Notes: a model not told the origin generated them from the sequence alone. DNA of 64,000 bases from Ramlibacter henchirensis (GCF_004682015.1 NZ_SMLM01000001.1:186001-250000); one strand, 5' to 3'. Counted from the first letter of the stretch, positions 37,666-46,049 are shown. Numbers and translations are program-made.

Positions 37666-38906
37666 CCACCATCCTCGTCGTCGAGGACGACGATGCCATC
37701 CGCTCCAACATCGTGCGGCTGCTCAAGCTCGAGGGCTTCGACATCGTCGCGGCCCCGAATGGTGCCTTGGGCCTGCAGAGCGCCCGCGAAGCACGGCCCG
37801 ACATCGTGATCTCGGACATCGGCATGCCCGAGATGGACGGTTTCGCCTTGCTGGAGGCCATCCGCGCCGACGCCCGCCTGGCCTCCACGCCCGTGATGCT
37901 GCTGACGGCGCTGGACGACCGCGCGAGCATGCGCCGCGGCATGACGGCCGGCGCCGACGACTACCTGGCCAAGCCCTTCACCCGCGTCGAGCTTCTCGAG
38001 GCCTTGCAGGCGCTGATGCGCCGCAAGGAGTCGCGGTCGAACGGGCTCAGGAGCCACGAGCTCGCGCCCGCCCAGGAGCCGCTGCGCCTGCGCGGCTACC
38101 GGCTCACGCGCAAGATCGGCGCCGGCGGCATGACGGACGTTTACCTTGCGGAGCGGGAGAAGGATGCCCTGGCCGTGGTGCTGAAGGTGCTGGACGCCCG
38201 CGGCCGCCGCGCCGCCGAGCACCTGTCGCGCTTCATCCAGGAGTACACGCTGCTGTCGCGCATCGACCATCCGAACGTGGTGCGCATCTACGACCAGGGC
38301 TTCACCGACGACCACGCGTACATCGCGATGGAATATTTTCCCCAGGGTGACCTGCGCGCGGAACTCGGCGCGGGCATGTCGCTGCAGCGCGTGCTCGACG
38401 TGCTGGCGCAGGTCGCGCGGGCGCTGTCGGCGATCCATGCGCGGGGCGTGATCCACCGCGACCTGAAGCCCGAGAACATCATGCGGCGCGCGGACGACAC
38501 CGTGGCCCTGGCCGATTTCGGCATCGCCAAGTCGCTGCTGAACGCCGACAACCTCGCGCTGAGCCACACGAAGCATGGCGACGTGGTGGGCACGCCGTAC
38601 TACCTCAGTCCCGAGCAGGCGGCGGGCCGCGCGGTCACGCCACTGTCGGACCTGTACAGCCTGGGCGTGATGATGTTCGAGATGCTGGCCGGGCAGCGGC
38701 CTTTCCAGGCCGGGACGCTGGACCTGCTGCTCGCGCATCACCTGAGCGCGCCGACGCCGCAATTGCCCGCAACGCACGCACGGCTGCAGCCGATCCTCGA
38801 GCGCCTGATGGCCAAGGCGCCGCAGGACCGGTTTGCCGACGCGGATGCGTTCCTCGCTGAGCTGCAGGCGCTGCCACTGCCGCGCACGCCGGCGCCGCCG
38901 CGCTGA
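37662..38906 (+). CDS. Response regulator receiver domain fused to Ser/Thr protein kinase
   Basis: Residues 1-122 form a complete receiver domain with the acidic pair (Glu8-Asp9), phosphoacceptor Asp52 (SDIGMPEMDG) and the conserved lysine in YLAKPF. After a 20-residue linker, residues about 145-400 are a Hanks-type kinase with a glycine loop (IGAGGMTDVYLAE), VVLKVL lysine, HRDLKPENIM catalytic loop and ADFGIAK magnesium motif. All catalytic residues are present. There is no membrane segment, so the protein is cytoplasmic, and input is expected from a histidine kinase. No such partner lies in the window. Phosphothreonine readers could include the FHA protein at 26356. Confidence 0.93.
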   Translation: MTTILVVEDDDAIRSNIVRLLKLEGFDIVAAPNGALGLQSAREARPDIVISDIGMPEMDGFALLEAIRADARLASTPVMLLTALDDRASMRRGMTAGADDYLAKPFTRVELLEALQALMRRKESRSNGLRSHELAPAQEPLRLRGYRLTRKIGAGGMTDVYLAEREKDALAVVLKVLDARGRRAAEHLSRFIQEYTLLSRIDHPNVVRIYDQGFTDDHAYIAMEYFPQGDLRAELGAGMSLQRVLDVLAQVARALSAIHARGVIHRDLKPENIMRRADDTVALADFGIAKSLLNADNLALSHTKHGDVVGTPYYLSPEQAAGRAVTPLSDLYSLGVMMFEMLAGQRPFQAGTLDLLLAHHLSAPTPQLPATHARLQPILERLMAKAPQDRFADADAFLAELQALPLPRTPAPPR

Positions 38907-38913
38907 CCGGGCC

Positions 38914-38943
38914 GCGACAGGGGCCATGCGGGATGCCTAGAAT
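38914..38943 (+). promoter_or_regulatory. Candidate promoter of tldD (near-leaderless)
   Basis: GCGACA at 38914-38919 and TAGAAT at 38938-38943 are 18 bases apart. The -10 box ends 6 bases before the tldD ATG, so transcription should begin at or within a base or two of the start codon. Confidence 0.45.
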
Positions 38944-38949
38944 CCCCCG

Positions 38950-40410
38950 ATGATCTCCCGCGAACCCACCCTGGAGCGCCTGGCCACCGCGCAGCGCCTC
39001 CTGCTCGAGCCGTTCGGGCTCAACGAATCCCATCTGTCACGCGCCCTGGCCGAGATCACGGCCCACCAGGTCGACGACGCCGACCTCTACTTCCAGTACA
39101 CCCGCAGCGAGGGCTGGAGCCTGGAGGAGGGCATCGTCAAGACCGGCAGCTTCAGCATCGACCAGGGCGTCGGCGTGCGCGCCGTCAGCGGCGAGAAGAC
39201 CGCCTTCGCCTATTCCGACGACATCTCCGAAGCGTCGCTGCTGGACGCCGCGCGCACCGTGCGCTCGATCTCGTCCTCCTCGAGTTCGGGCCGCGCGAAC
39301 GTCGCGGACAAGAAGGTCGCCGCCAGCCGCTCGCTCTATCCCGCCGTCGACCCGATCGCCACGCTCGACAGCACGGCCAAGGTGCAGCTGCTGGAAAGAG
39401 CCGAGAAGCTCGCCCGTGCCAAGGACCCGCGCATCGTCCAGGTCATGGCGGGCCTGGCCAGCGAATGGGATGTGGTGATGGTGGCGCGCGCCGACGGCAC
39501 GCTGGCCGCCGACGTGCGTCCGCTGGTGCGCCTCTCGATCACCGTCATCGCCGAGCAGAACGGCCGCCGGGAAGTGGGCTCCAGCGGCGGCGGCGGCCGC
39601 TTCGGCCTGGCGTACTTCGACGACCAGCATGTGCAGGAATACGTGGACGACGCGGTCACCGCGGCGCTGACCAACCTCGAATCGCGCCCCGCGCCGGCCG
39701 GCGAGATGACGGTGGTGCTCGGCCCGGGCTGGCCCGGCATCCTGCTGCACGAGGCCATCGGCCACGGGCTGGAGGGCGACTTCAACCGCAAGGGCTCGAG
39801 CGCGTTCTCCGGACGCGTGGGCCAGCGCGTCGCGGCCCGGGGCGTGACGGTGCTGGACGACGGCACGATCTCCGACCGGCGCGGCTCGCTCAACGTCGAC
39901 GACGAGGGCAACCCGAGCCAGCGCAATGTGCTGATCGAGGACGGCATCCTGCGCGGCTACATCCAGGATTCGCTCAACGCCCGCCTGATGGGGGTGGCGC
40001 CCACGGGCAACGGGCGGCGCGAGAGCTACGCGCACATCCCGATGCCGCGGATGACCAATACCTACATGCTGGGCGGCGACAAGGCGCCGGAAGAGATCGT
40101 CGCCAGCATCAAGAAGGGCCTGTACGCCACCAATTTCGGCGGCGGCCAGGTCGACATCACCTCGGGCAAGTTCGTGTTCTCCGCGAGCGAGGCGTTCTGG
40201 GTCGAGAACGGCAGGATCCAGTACCCCGTGAAGGGCGCCACCATCGTGGGCAACGGCCCGGACGCGCTGACGCGCGTGACCATGATCGGCAACGACATGC
40301 GGCTGGACAGCGGCGTCGGCACCTGCGGCAAGGAAGGCCAGAGCGTGCCGGTCGGCGTCGGCCAGCCCACGCTGCGCATCGACGGCCTGACCGTCGGCGG
40401 CACGGCCTGA
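38950..40410 (+). CDS. tldD: Metalloprotease TldD
   Basis: TldD pairs with TldE (PmbA) to form a zinc protease that processes modified peptides such as microcins and CcdA. The 486-residue protein matches the family and shows the metal motif LLHEAIGHGLEGD (HExxxH) near residue 260. The partner pmbA is not in the window, which is common because the two genes are often unlinked. The length is normal. Confidence 0.95.
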   Translation: MISREPTLERLATAQRLLLEPFGLNESHLSRALAEITAHQVDDADLYFQYTRSEGWSLEEGIVKTGSFSIDQGVGVRAVSGEKTAFAYSDDISEASLLDAARTVRSISSSSSSGRANVADKKVAASRSLYPAVDPIATLDSTAKVQLLERAEKLARAKDPRIVQVMAGLASEWDVVMVARADGTLAADVRPLVRLSITVIAEQNGRREVGSSGGGGRFGLAYFDDQHVQEYVDDAVTAALTNLESRPAPAGEMTVVLGPGWPGILLHEAIGHGLEGDFNRKGSSAFSGRVGQRVAARGVTVLDDGTISDRRGSLNVDDEGNPSQRNVLIEDGILRGYIQDSLNARLMGVAPTGNGRRESYAHIPMPRMTNTYMLGGDKAPEEIVASIKKGLYATNFGGGQVDITSGKFVFSASEAFWVENGRIQYPVKGATIVGNGPDALTRVTMIGNDMRLDSGVGTCGKEGQSVPVGVGQPTLRIDGLTVGGTA

Positions 40411-40412
40411 GC

Positions 40413-40440
40413 TTGCCCGGGACAGGAGCTGTGATAGAGT
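40413..40440 (+). promoter_or_regulatory. Candidate promoter of the aroG attenuator transcript
   Basis: TTGCCC at 40413-40418 and TAGAGT at 40435-40440 are 16 bases apart, and a TG extended -10 dinucleotide stands at 40432-40433. The expected start site, about 40447-40449, coincides with the ATG of the leader peptide. Confidence 0.5.
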
Positions 40441-40448
40441 CCCGCCCC

Positions 40449-40517
40449 ATGCGCAAGCAGAGCGTCTTCTTTTTTGGCTATTTCTGGTTCTCAGGCCCCG
40501 GCGGTCGAGAGATCTAG
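40449..40517 (+). CDS. Aromatic-rich leader peptide of aroG (22 residues)
   Basis: The frame begins ATG at 40449 and stops TAG at 40515-40517. Its core FFFGYFWF (codons 7-14) contains five Phe, one Tyr and one Trp codon among eight, a hallmark of attenuation leaders. No Shine-Dalgarno sequence lies at the right distance, so the peptide may be read from a leaderless mRNA, as for the trp leader of some rhizobia. It is followed by a matched antiterminator and terminator and then aroG. Confidence 0.85.
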   Translation: MRKQSVFFFGYFWFSGPGGREI

Positions 40518-40559
40518 GCGTATCCGACAGAAGCGCAAGAACTCCAGAAAACCGCCGGG
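40496..40559 (+). promoter_or_regulatory. Antiterminator pairing segments of the aroG attenuator
   Basis: CCCCGGCGGT (40496-40505), inside the last leader codons, is complementary to ACCGCCGGG (40551-40559), the 5' arm of the terminator. A ribosome stalled on the Phe/Tyr/Trp codons (40467-40490) would leave this segment free to pair. A ribosome that reaches the stop codon would cover it and allow the terminator to form. Confidence 0.75.
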
Positions 40560-40580
40560 ACCCCCCGGCGGTTTTTTTTT
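40549..40580 (+). terminator. Rho-independent attenuator terminator before aroG
   Basis: AAACCGCCGGG (40549-40559) and CCCGGCGGTTT (40564-40574) form an 11-bp stem with a four-base loop, followed by a run of T to 40580. It lies 32 bases before the aroG ATG and is a textbook intrinsic terminator. Confidence 0.9.
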
Positions 40581-40611
40581 CGCCCATCCCCCTCTCGAAC
40601 AGGAGCCCACG

Positions 40612-41733
40612 ATGAATGCCCACCCCGCCGCCAGCGAGCCCTGGTATGCGCACCCCGTCGACAAGACCAGCGAAACCGACGATGAACGCATCAAGGACAT
40701 CACCGTGCTGCCTCCTCCCGAGCACCTGATCCGCTTCTTCCCGATCCGCGGGACGGCGGTGGAAGGCCTGATCACCGATACGCGCCGGCGCATCCACGAC
40801 ATCATGGCCGGCACCGACGACCGGCTGCTGGTGGTGATCGGCCCGTGCTCGATCCACGACCCGAATGCGGCCCTCGACTACGCGCGGCGCCTGAAGGAAG
40901 TGCGCGGCAAGTTCGCCGACACGCTGGAGATCGTGATGCGCGTGTACTTCGAGAAGCCGCGCACCACGGTGGGCTGGAAGGGCTTGATCAACGACCCGTA
41001 CCTCGACGAGACGTACCGCATCGACGAGGGCCTGCGCATCGCGCGGCAACTGCTCATCGAGATCAACCGCCTCGGGCTGCCCGCGGGCAGCGAGTTCCTC
41101 GACGTGATCTCGCCGCAATACATCGGCGACCTGATCTCCTGGGGCGCGATCGGCGCGCGCACGACCGAGAGCCAGGTGCACCGCGAGCTGGCCTCCGGGC
41201 TTTCCGCGCCGATCGGCTTCAAGAACGGCACGGACGGCAACATCCGCATCGCCACCGACGCGATCCAGGCCGCGGCCCGCGGGCACCACTTCCTCTCGGT
41301 GCACAAGAACGGCCAAGTGGCGATCGTGCAGACGAACGGCAACCGCGACTGCCACGTCATCCTGCGTGGCGGCAAGTCGCCCAACTACGACGCGGACAGC
41401 GTCGCCACCGCCTGCCGCGACCTCGAAGCGGCCAAGCTGCCGCCGCGCCTGATGGTCGATTGCAGCCACGCCAACAGCAGCAAGCAGCATGAGAAGCAAC
41501 TGGCGGTGGCCCGCGACATCGCGGGGCAGATCGCGGCCGGTTCGCGCAGTGTCTTCGGGGTGATGGTGGAAAGCCACCTGAACGCGGGCGCGCAGAAGTT
41601 CACCCCGGGGCAGGACCAAGCCGCGCAGCTCGAGTACGGCAAAAGCATTACGGATGCTTGCCTCGGATGGAGCGATTCCGTGGAGCTTCTCGGCGTGCTG
41701 TCGCAAGCCGTCGACGCGCGGCGCAAGCGCTGA
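40612..41733 (+). CDS. aroG: 3-deoxy-7-phosphoheptulonate (DAHP) synthase, class I
   Basis: DAHP synthase condenses phosphoenolpyruvate and erythrose 4-phosphate, the first step of aromatic synthesis. The 373-residue protein matches the AroF/G/H group, with VVIGPCSIHDP, MRVYFEKPRTTVGWKG, SWGAIGARTTESQ, HVILRGGKSPN and the metal-site DCSHANSSKQ. Which amino acid inhibits the enzyme is not clear from sequence. The ATG at 40612 has AGGAG six bases upstream. Expression should be set by the Phe/Tyr/Trp attenuator at 40449-40580. Confidence 0.95.
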   Translation: MNAHPAASEPWYAHPVDKTSETDDERIKDITVLPPPEHLIRFFPIRGTAVEGLITDTRRRIHDIMAGTDDRLLVVIGPCSIHDPNAALDYARRLKEVRGKFADTLEIVMRVYFEKPRTTVGWKGLINDPYLDETYRIDEGLRIARQLLIEINRLGLPAGSEFLDVISPQYIGDLISWGAIGARTTESQVHRELASGLSAPIGFKNGTDGNIRIATDAIQAAARGHHFLSVHKNGQVAIVQTNGNRDCHVILRGGKSPNYDADSVATACRDLEAAKLPPRLMVDCSHANSSKQHEKQLAVARDIAGQIAAGSRSVFGVMVESHLNAGAQKFTPGQDQAAQLEYGKSITDACLGWSDSVELLGVLSQAVDARRKR

Positions 41734-41754
41734 CGAAAAACGTGCATCCTTCGC

Positions 41755-41783
41755 TTTACACCCGGTAACCCGACCACTACATT
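41755..41783 (+). promoter_or_regulatory. Candidate sigma-70 promoter
   Basis: TTTACA (41755-41760) and TACATT (41778-41783) are separated by exactly 17 bases. The expected start site is about 41790, giving a leader of about 40 bases for the gene at 41829. Confidence 0.55.
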
Positions 41784-41828
41784 GGCCCGATCAGCTTCGC
41801 GTACGCGGGGCGGGCACTGGTGGTCCCC

Positions 41829-42845
41829 ATGTCGTTCGAACTTCCGCTCCTTCGCATCGGCATTGCCGGCTTTTCCCTGGAGCAGCAGGAAAAGCTGGGC
41901 CGAACCCTGTTGCAGGCCTCGCCCGGGGGCCTGACCTGGGAGTTCGCCAAGTTCGGCGAGGCTGACGCCCTCTGGCTCAACGGGGCGCGCACGCAGGTGC
42001 TGTCGAGCACGACGCTTCGCGTGGCGTCCGGCGTGCCCGGCGGGCGCTCGGTGCAGATCAACATGCCCGACGTCGACCGCCCGGTGGTCTTCGCCCGGCC
42101 GCTGCCCCGCAACCTGCAGCCCGAACTCAGCTATGACATCGATGACGTGCAGAGCGTCGGCGACGTGCTCGGCCGGCTCGAAGCCTGGCTGCGCCCGCTG
42201 ATCGCCCAGTTCTGCCTGGCTTCGCAGATCCTCGAGCAGGAAAGTGCGCTCTCCTCGGGCGTCTACTGCGTGAAGTCGGCGCAAGGGACCCTGCTGGCCG
42301 TGGTGGACCTGCGCGGCGACGTCGCCGTGCTGCCCACGGCCACGCCGCTGGATTTCGACGGCGCGATGTGGACGCAGCAGACCCGCGACATCGTCGTGCC
42401 GGGAGATTTTTCGCGCACCAGCATTTCGCAGCTGATGTGGCATTACGCGCTGCGCACCGCCCGCGACGTGCTGCCGTCCCGCTACCGCACGGGGACCGTG
42501 TACTTCCGGCGTCCACCGCGGTTGCCGCAGCGCCTGCTGCGCGATTCGCACCTGCTGCTGCTGCGCGAACTCGCGCTGTCGCCCGGCACCTTCGCGGAGC
42601 TGCAGCAGCGCACCGGCCTTGTCGCCGCACCCCTCGCGCAGGATCTGGCTGCGCTGTACCTGGTGGGCGCGATCACCGCGAATTCGAAGCGGGCTTCGCA
42701 AGCTTCGCTGCGCCGGGCCGAGGGCGCGGACTCTTCGCTCTACAGCCATCAGCCCAGCCAGTTCCCCGGCGTACGGAATTCGGGCGGGCAGGGGCTGCGG
42801 GCGGGCGACTTCACCGCCCCGGCGCCGCTTTCCCTCGAAGACTGA
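41829..42845 (+). CDS. Conserved hypothetical protein with C-terminal winged-helix-like region
   Basis: I do not recognise this 338-residue protein. The first 100 residues have a pattern of alternating strands and helices (LPLLRIGIAGFSLEQQEKL) that recalls a receiver-like fold but lacks its acidic residues. The middle holds beta-rich segments. Residues about 235-285 (LLLLRELALSPGTFAELQQR) look like a winged helix, and a low-complexity tail follows. There is no signal peptide. The ATG at 41829 is taken; a GTG three codons earlier is possible. It converges on mpl, with the stops adjacent, and has its own good promoter. Confidence 0.65.
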   Translation: MSFELPLLRIGIAGFSLEQQEKLGRTLLQASPGGLTWEFAKFGEADALWLNGARTQVLSSTTLRVASGVPGGRSVQINMPDVDRPVVFARPLPRNLQPELSYDIDDVQSVGDVLGRLEAWLRPLIAQFCLASQILEQESALSSGVYCVKSAQGTLLAVVDLRGDVAVLPTATPLDFDGAMWTQQTRDIVVPGDFSRTSISQLMWHYALRTARDVLPSRYRTGTVYFRRPPRLPQRLLRDSHLLLLRELALSPGTFAELQQRTGLVAAPLAQDLAALYLVGAITANSKRASQASLRRAEGADSSLYSHQPSQFPGVRNSGGQGLRAGDFTAPAPLSLED

Positions 42846-44219
42846 TCAGCGCGCCAGCGCTTCCAGCAGGCGGCCATGGATGCCGCCGAAGCCCCCGTTG
42901 CTCATGCACACGAGATGATCCCCAGGGCGGGCCGCCGCAATCGTCATCTCCACCAGCTGATCGATCGTGTCGCCCACTGCGGCGCGCCTGCCCATGGGCG
43001 CGAGGGCCTCGCGGGCATCCCAGCCCAGCCCGCCGCCGTGGCAGAACGCCAGGTCGGCCTGCTCCAGGCTCCAGGGGAGCTGGGCCTTCATGGTCCCCAG
43101 CTTCATCGTGTTGCTGCGCGGCTCGAACACGGCCAGGATGCGGCCGCCCTGCGGACCGAGCTTGCGGCGAAGTCCTTCGACGGTCGTGCGGATCGCGGTC
43201 GGGTGGTGCGCGAAGTCGTCATAGACCTTGATGCCGCGCACCTCGCCGCGCAGTTCCATCCGGCGCTTCACGTTGCGGAACTCGCGCAGCGCGCGGGCCG
43301 CGGCGGCGGGCGGCACGCCCACATGCTCGGCCGCCGCGATGGCGGCCAGCGCATTGAGCTGGTTGTGGACGCCGCTCAGGTCCCATTCGACGCGGCCCAC
43401 GCGCTCGCCGCGCAACATCACGTCGAACGCGCCCGGGTCGCCTTCGGCCGTGTAGTCGCTCACCGTCGCGCCGAAGCTGCGAACCTCGCTCCAGCAGCCC
43501 TGGTGCAGCACGCGGGCCAGGCTTTCTTCCAGCCCGTTGACCACGACGCGGCCTGAAGGCGGCACGGTGCGCACGAGATGGTGGAACTGCCGCTCGATGG
43601 CGGCGAGGTCGTCGAAGATGTCCGCGTGGTCGAACTCGAGGTTGTTCAGGACCGCCGTGCGTGGCCGGTAGTGCACGAACTTGCTGCGCTTGTCGAAGAA
43701 GGCCGTGTCGTACTCGTCCGCCTCGATCACGAAGCTTCCTTCGGTGCCCAGGCGCGCCGACACGCCGAAGTTCACCGGCACGCCGCCCACCAGGAAACCC
43801 GGCGACTGGCCTGCGTGCTCGAGGATCCACGCGAGCATCGACGTCGTGGTGGTCTTGCCATGCGTGCCCGCGACCGCCAGCACGTGGCGGCCGTGCAGCA
43901 CGTTCTCGGCCAGCCATTGGGGCCCACTGGTGTAGCGCGAGCCCTGTTCGAGGATCGCTTCCATGAGCGGGTAGCGCGGCGTCCCGTCGCTCTGGCGGGC
44001 GCGCGAGACCACGTTGCCGATGACCCACACGTCGGGCTTGATTGCGAGCTGGTCGGCGGAGAATCCTTCGATAAGGTCGATGCCCAGGGCGCGCAGCTGG
44101 TCGCTCATCGGCGGGTAGACGCCGGCGTCGCAGCCCGTCACCCGGTGCCCGGCTTCACGGGCGAGGGCCGCGACACCGCCCATGAAGGTGCCGCAGATGC
44201 CCAGGATATGGATGTGCAT
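42846..44219 (-). CDS. mpl: UDP-MurNAc:tripeptide ligase Mpl (murein recycling)
   Basis: Mpl reattaches the recycled tripeptide L-Ala-gamma-D-Glu-meso-DAP to UDP-MurNAc. The 457-residue MurC-like ligase starts HIHILGICGTFMGGVAAL, has the P-loop GTHGKTTT (about 114-121), EADEYDTAFFDKRSKF, which distinguishes Mpl from MurC, and YDDFAHHPTAI. The ATG at 44219 is where similarity begins; the frame stays open further upstream, but that is an antisense shadow of the next gene. With MurC at 20191, both de novo and salvage entries to the pathway are present. Confidence 0.95.
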   Translation of the reverse strand: MHIHILGICGTFMGGVAALAREAGHRVTGCDAGVYPPMSDQLRALGIDLIEGFSADQLAIKPDVWVIGNVVSRARQSDGTPRYPLMEAILEQGSRYTSGPQWLAENVLHGRHVLAVAGTHGKTTTTSMLAWILEHAGQSPGFLVGGVPVNFGVSARLGTEGSFVIEADEYDTAFFDKRSKFVHYRPRTAVLNNLEFDHADIFDDLAAIERQFHHLVRTVPPSGRVVVNGLEESLARVLHQGCWSEVRSFGATVSDYTAEGDPGAFDVMLRGERVGRVEWDLSGVHNQLNALAAIAAAEHVGVPPAAAARALREFRNVKRRMELRGEVRGIKVYDDFAHHPTAIRTTVEGLRRKLGPQGGRILAVFEPRSNTMKLGTMKAQLPWSLEQADLAFCHGGGLGWDAREALAPMGRRAAVGDTIDQLVEMTIAAARPGDHLVCMSNGGFGGIHGRLLEALAR

Positions 44220-44225
44220 CGTCCG

Positions 44226-44231
44226 ATTATC
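44226..44231 (-). promoter_or_regulatory. Candidate -10 hexamer of mpl (near-leaderless)
   Basis: On the minus strand GATAAT ends 6 bases before the mpl ATG and no ribosome binding site is present. Confidence 0.35.
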
Positions 44232-44294
44232 GCGATGGCCCTTGTCCCTTCCATGCATGAGCGGCGCTGATCGTCGCGCCGCAGCCACCGGGGG

Positions 44295-44300
44295 CACAAT
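44295..44300 (+). promoter_or_regulatory. Candidate -10 hexamer of the gene at 44310 (near-leaderless)
   Basis: CACAAT ends 9 bases before the ATG at 44310, or 6 before the GTG at 44307. No ribosome binding site is seen. Confidence 0.28.
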
Positions 44301-44309
44301 TCCGTCGTG

Positions 44310-44897
44310 ATGGACAGCCTGCAATCGGAAATCGCGGCCACCGCTGCCCGCATGGTGGTGGAAGAAGGACTCGAATACGGCCCGGCCAAGCGGCGGGCCG
44401 TCAAGCAGCTCGGGCTGCCGCAACGCGCGGCACTGCCCGACAACGACACGGTCGAGGAGGCCGTGCGCGAGTACATCTCGGTGTTCTGCGGCGACACGCA
44501 GCCTGCCGAGCTGCAGGCGCTGCGCCGTCACGCGCTGACCTGGATGGAGCGCCTGTCGGAGTTCCGCCCGCATCTCACCGGCGCGGTCTGGAACGGCACC
44601 GCGACGCGCCTGTCCGACATCTACCTGCAGCTGTTCTGCGACGACCCGAAGTCCGCCGAGATCGCGTTGATCGACCACGGCGTCGACTACGAGGCGCGCA
44701 CGGTCACCGGCTTCCAGGGCACGCCGGTCGAGGCGTTGAGCCTCTCGAGCGTGTGCCCGGGGCTGGGCGAGCCGGTCGGCGTGCATCTTTTGATCCACGA
44801 CCACGACGACCTGCGCGGCGCGCTCAAGCCCGACGCGCGCCGGCGCGTGTCTCGGGGCGATTCGAGCGCCGTGCGCGCGCTGCTGGAGGCGGCATGA
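44310..44897 (+). CDS. Conserved hypothetical protein next to mpl
   Basis: This 195-residue cytoplasmic protein has no membrane or signal segments. The first 60 residues are helical (VEEGLEYGPAKRRAVKQLG). A central WNGTATRLSDIYLQLFCDD segment with paired acids recalls a minimal nucleotidyltransferase but lacks the full GS motif. The tail is Arg-rich. It is divergent from mpl, overlaps the thioredoxin gene by four bases, and may start at the adjacent GTG at 44307. I recognise the type as a mpl neighbour in related genomes but know of no function. Confidence 0.7.
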   Translation: MDSLQSEIAATAARMVVEEGLEYGPAKRRAVKQLGLPQRAALPDNDTVEEAVREYISVFCGDTQPAELQALRRHALTWMERLSEFRPHLTGAVWNGTATRLSDIYLQLFCDDPKSAEIALIDHGVDYEARTVTGFQGTPVEALSLSSVCPGLGEPVGVHLLIHDHDDLRGALKPDARRRVSRGDSSAVRALLEAA

Positions 44898-45448
44898 CGG
44901 CCCAAGGCGTCGTGAACGCGACCGATGTGAAACGGCGGCGCTGGCTGACCATCGCGGTGGGCGGCGCCGCCGCCGTGGCGGGCGGCGGCTTCGCCTGGTG
45001 GCGGCTGCGGCCGGCCGAGACCTCCATGCCCGCGCCGGACGAGTTCTGGCGCGCGAGCTTCGACACGCCGACGGGCACGTCGATTTCCATGGCCAGCTTT
45101 CGCGGCAGGCCCTTGCTGCTGAATTTCTGGGCGACCTGGTGTCCGCCCTGCATCGAGGAGATGCCGCTGCTGGATACCTTCCAGCAGCAACAGGCAGGCC
45201 GCGGCTGGCAGGTCGTCGGCCTCGCGATCGACCAGCCCAGCGCGGTCCGGCAATTCCTGGCCAAGCGGCCGGTGCGGTTCCCCATCGGCCTGGCTGCGCT
45301 GGGCGGCACCGAGCTGGGCAAGCAGCTGGGTAACCTGAGCGGCGGGCTGCCGTTCACGGTCGTGTTCGGTCCGGACGGCTCGATACGGCAGCGTAGAATG
45401 GGCAAGGTGTCGCGCGCCGACCTCGACCGGTGGGCCGCCGCGGCCTGA
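44894..45448 (+). CDS. TlpA/ResA-like membrane-anchored thioredoxin
   Basis: The 184-residue protein has an N-terminal anchor or uncleaved signal (about 17-36, [18 protein letters not shown]) and a periplasmic thioredoxin fold with the active site [11 protein letters not shown] (Cys about 83 and 86) and the cis-proline region GLPFTVVF. Such proteins reduce periplasmic disulfides, for instance in cytochrome c maturation. Partner genes are not nearby. The ATG at 44894 overlaps the preceding stop as ATGA. Confidence 0.88.
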   Translation: MTAQGVVNATDVKRRRWLTIAVGGAAAVAGGGFAWWRLRPAETSMPAPDEFWRASFDTPTGTSISMASFRGRPLLLNFWATWCPPCIEEMPLLDTFQQQQAGRGWQVVGLAIDQPSAVRQFLAKRPVRFPIGLAALGGTELGKQLGNLSGGLPFTVVFGPDGSIRQRRMGKVSRADLDRWAAAA

Positions 45449-45569
45449 AGCACCGCGCCTTGCCACTTCCCGCCAGCGCCCCCGGCGCTTAAGAATTCGG
45501 CGAAGAAACGTAAAAATAGCAGCGTTTTGCTGTAAATTCGCGGGCTTTCCACATAACAAGCGCCAAGCA
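45449..45569 (+). promoter_or_regulatory. AT-rich upstream region of accBC
   Basis: This 121-base gap contains an unusually AT-rich stretch (45490-45540) with an inverted CAGC/GCTG pair around TTTT at 45520-45532 and a TAAATT hexamer at 45533-45538. It is the likely accBC promoter region, but the boxes cannot be fixed with confidence. Confidence 0.35.
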
Positions 45570-46031
45570 ATGGACCTGCGAAAACTCAAGACGCTGATCG
45601 ACCTGGTCTCCGAGTCGAACGTCTCCGAACTCGAGATCACCGAAGCGGAAGGCAAGGTCCGCATCGTCAAGGGCGGTGTCCCGATGGTGCAGCAGATGCC
45701 GGCGCCGGTCGCCCAAACCATGGCGGCTCCCGCCATTGCAGGCCAGGGCGCAGCGCAGTCCGCCCCTGTCCCGGCGCCCGCTCCCGCGGCTCCCGCAGGC
45801 CACTCCGTCAAGTCGCCCATGGTCGGCACCTTCTACCGCGCCTCCAGTCCCGGCGCCAAGCCGTTCGTGGAGGTGGGCAGCCAGGTCAAGGAAGGCGAGA
45901 CCATCTGCATCATCGAGGCGATGAAGATCCTCAACGAGATCGAAGCCGACAAGTCCGGGACGGTCACCCAGATCCTTTGCGAGAACGGGCAGGCGGTCGA
46001 ATACGGCCAGCCGCTGTTCGTCATCGAGTGA
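45570..46031 (+). CDS. accB: Biotin carboxyl carrier protein AccB
   Basis: AccB carries biotin for acetyl-CoA carboxylase. The 153-residue protein begins with the conserved [20 protein letters not shown] segment, has a Pro/Ala linker (about 45-75) and a biotinyl domain with the [12 protein letters not shown] motif, whose lysine is the attachment site. AccC follows after 18 bases; the carboxyltransferase genes accA and accD are not in view. Confidence 0.96.
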   Translation: MDLRKLKTLIDLVSESNVSELEITEAEGKVRIVKGGVPMVQQMPAPVAQTMAAPAIAGQGAAQSAPVPAPAPAAPAGHSVKSPMVGTFYRASSPGAKPFVEVGSQVKEGETICIIEAMKILNEIEADKSGTVTQILCENGQAVEYGQPLFVIE

Positions 46032-46049
46032 TCCGGTAAGCGCCCCCTC

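Noticed and set aside
40474..40611. Upstream extension of aroG from 40474
   Set aside because: It runs through the attenuator terminator in a different frame from the leader peptide; AGGAG places the start at 40612.
44220..44804. Longer start for mpl up to 44804
   Set aside because: The added part is antisense to the gene at 44310, and Mpl similarity starts exactly at the ATG at 44219.
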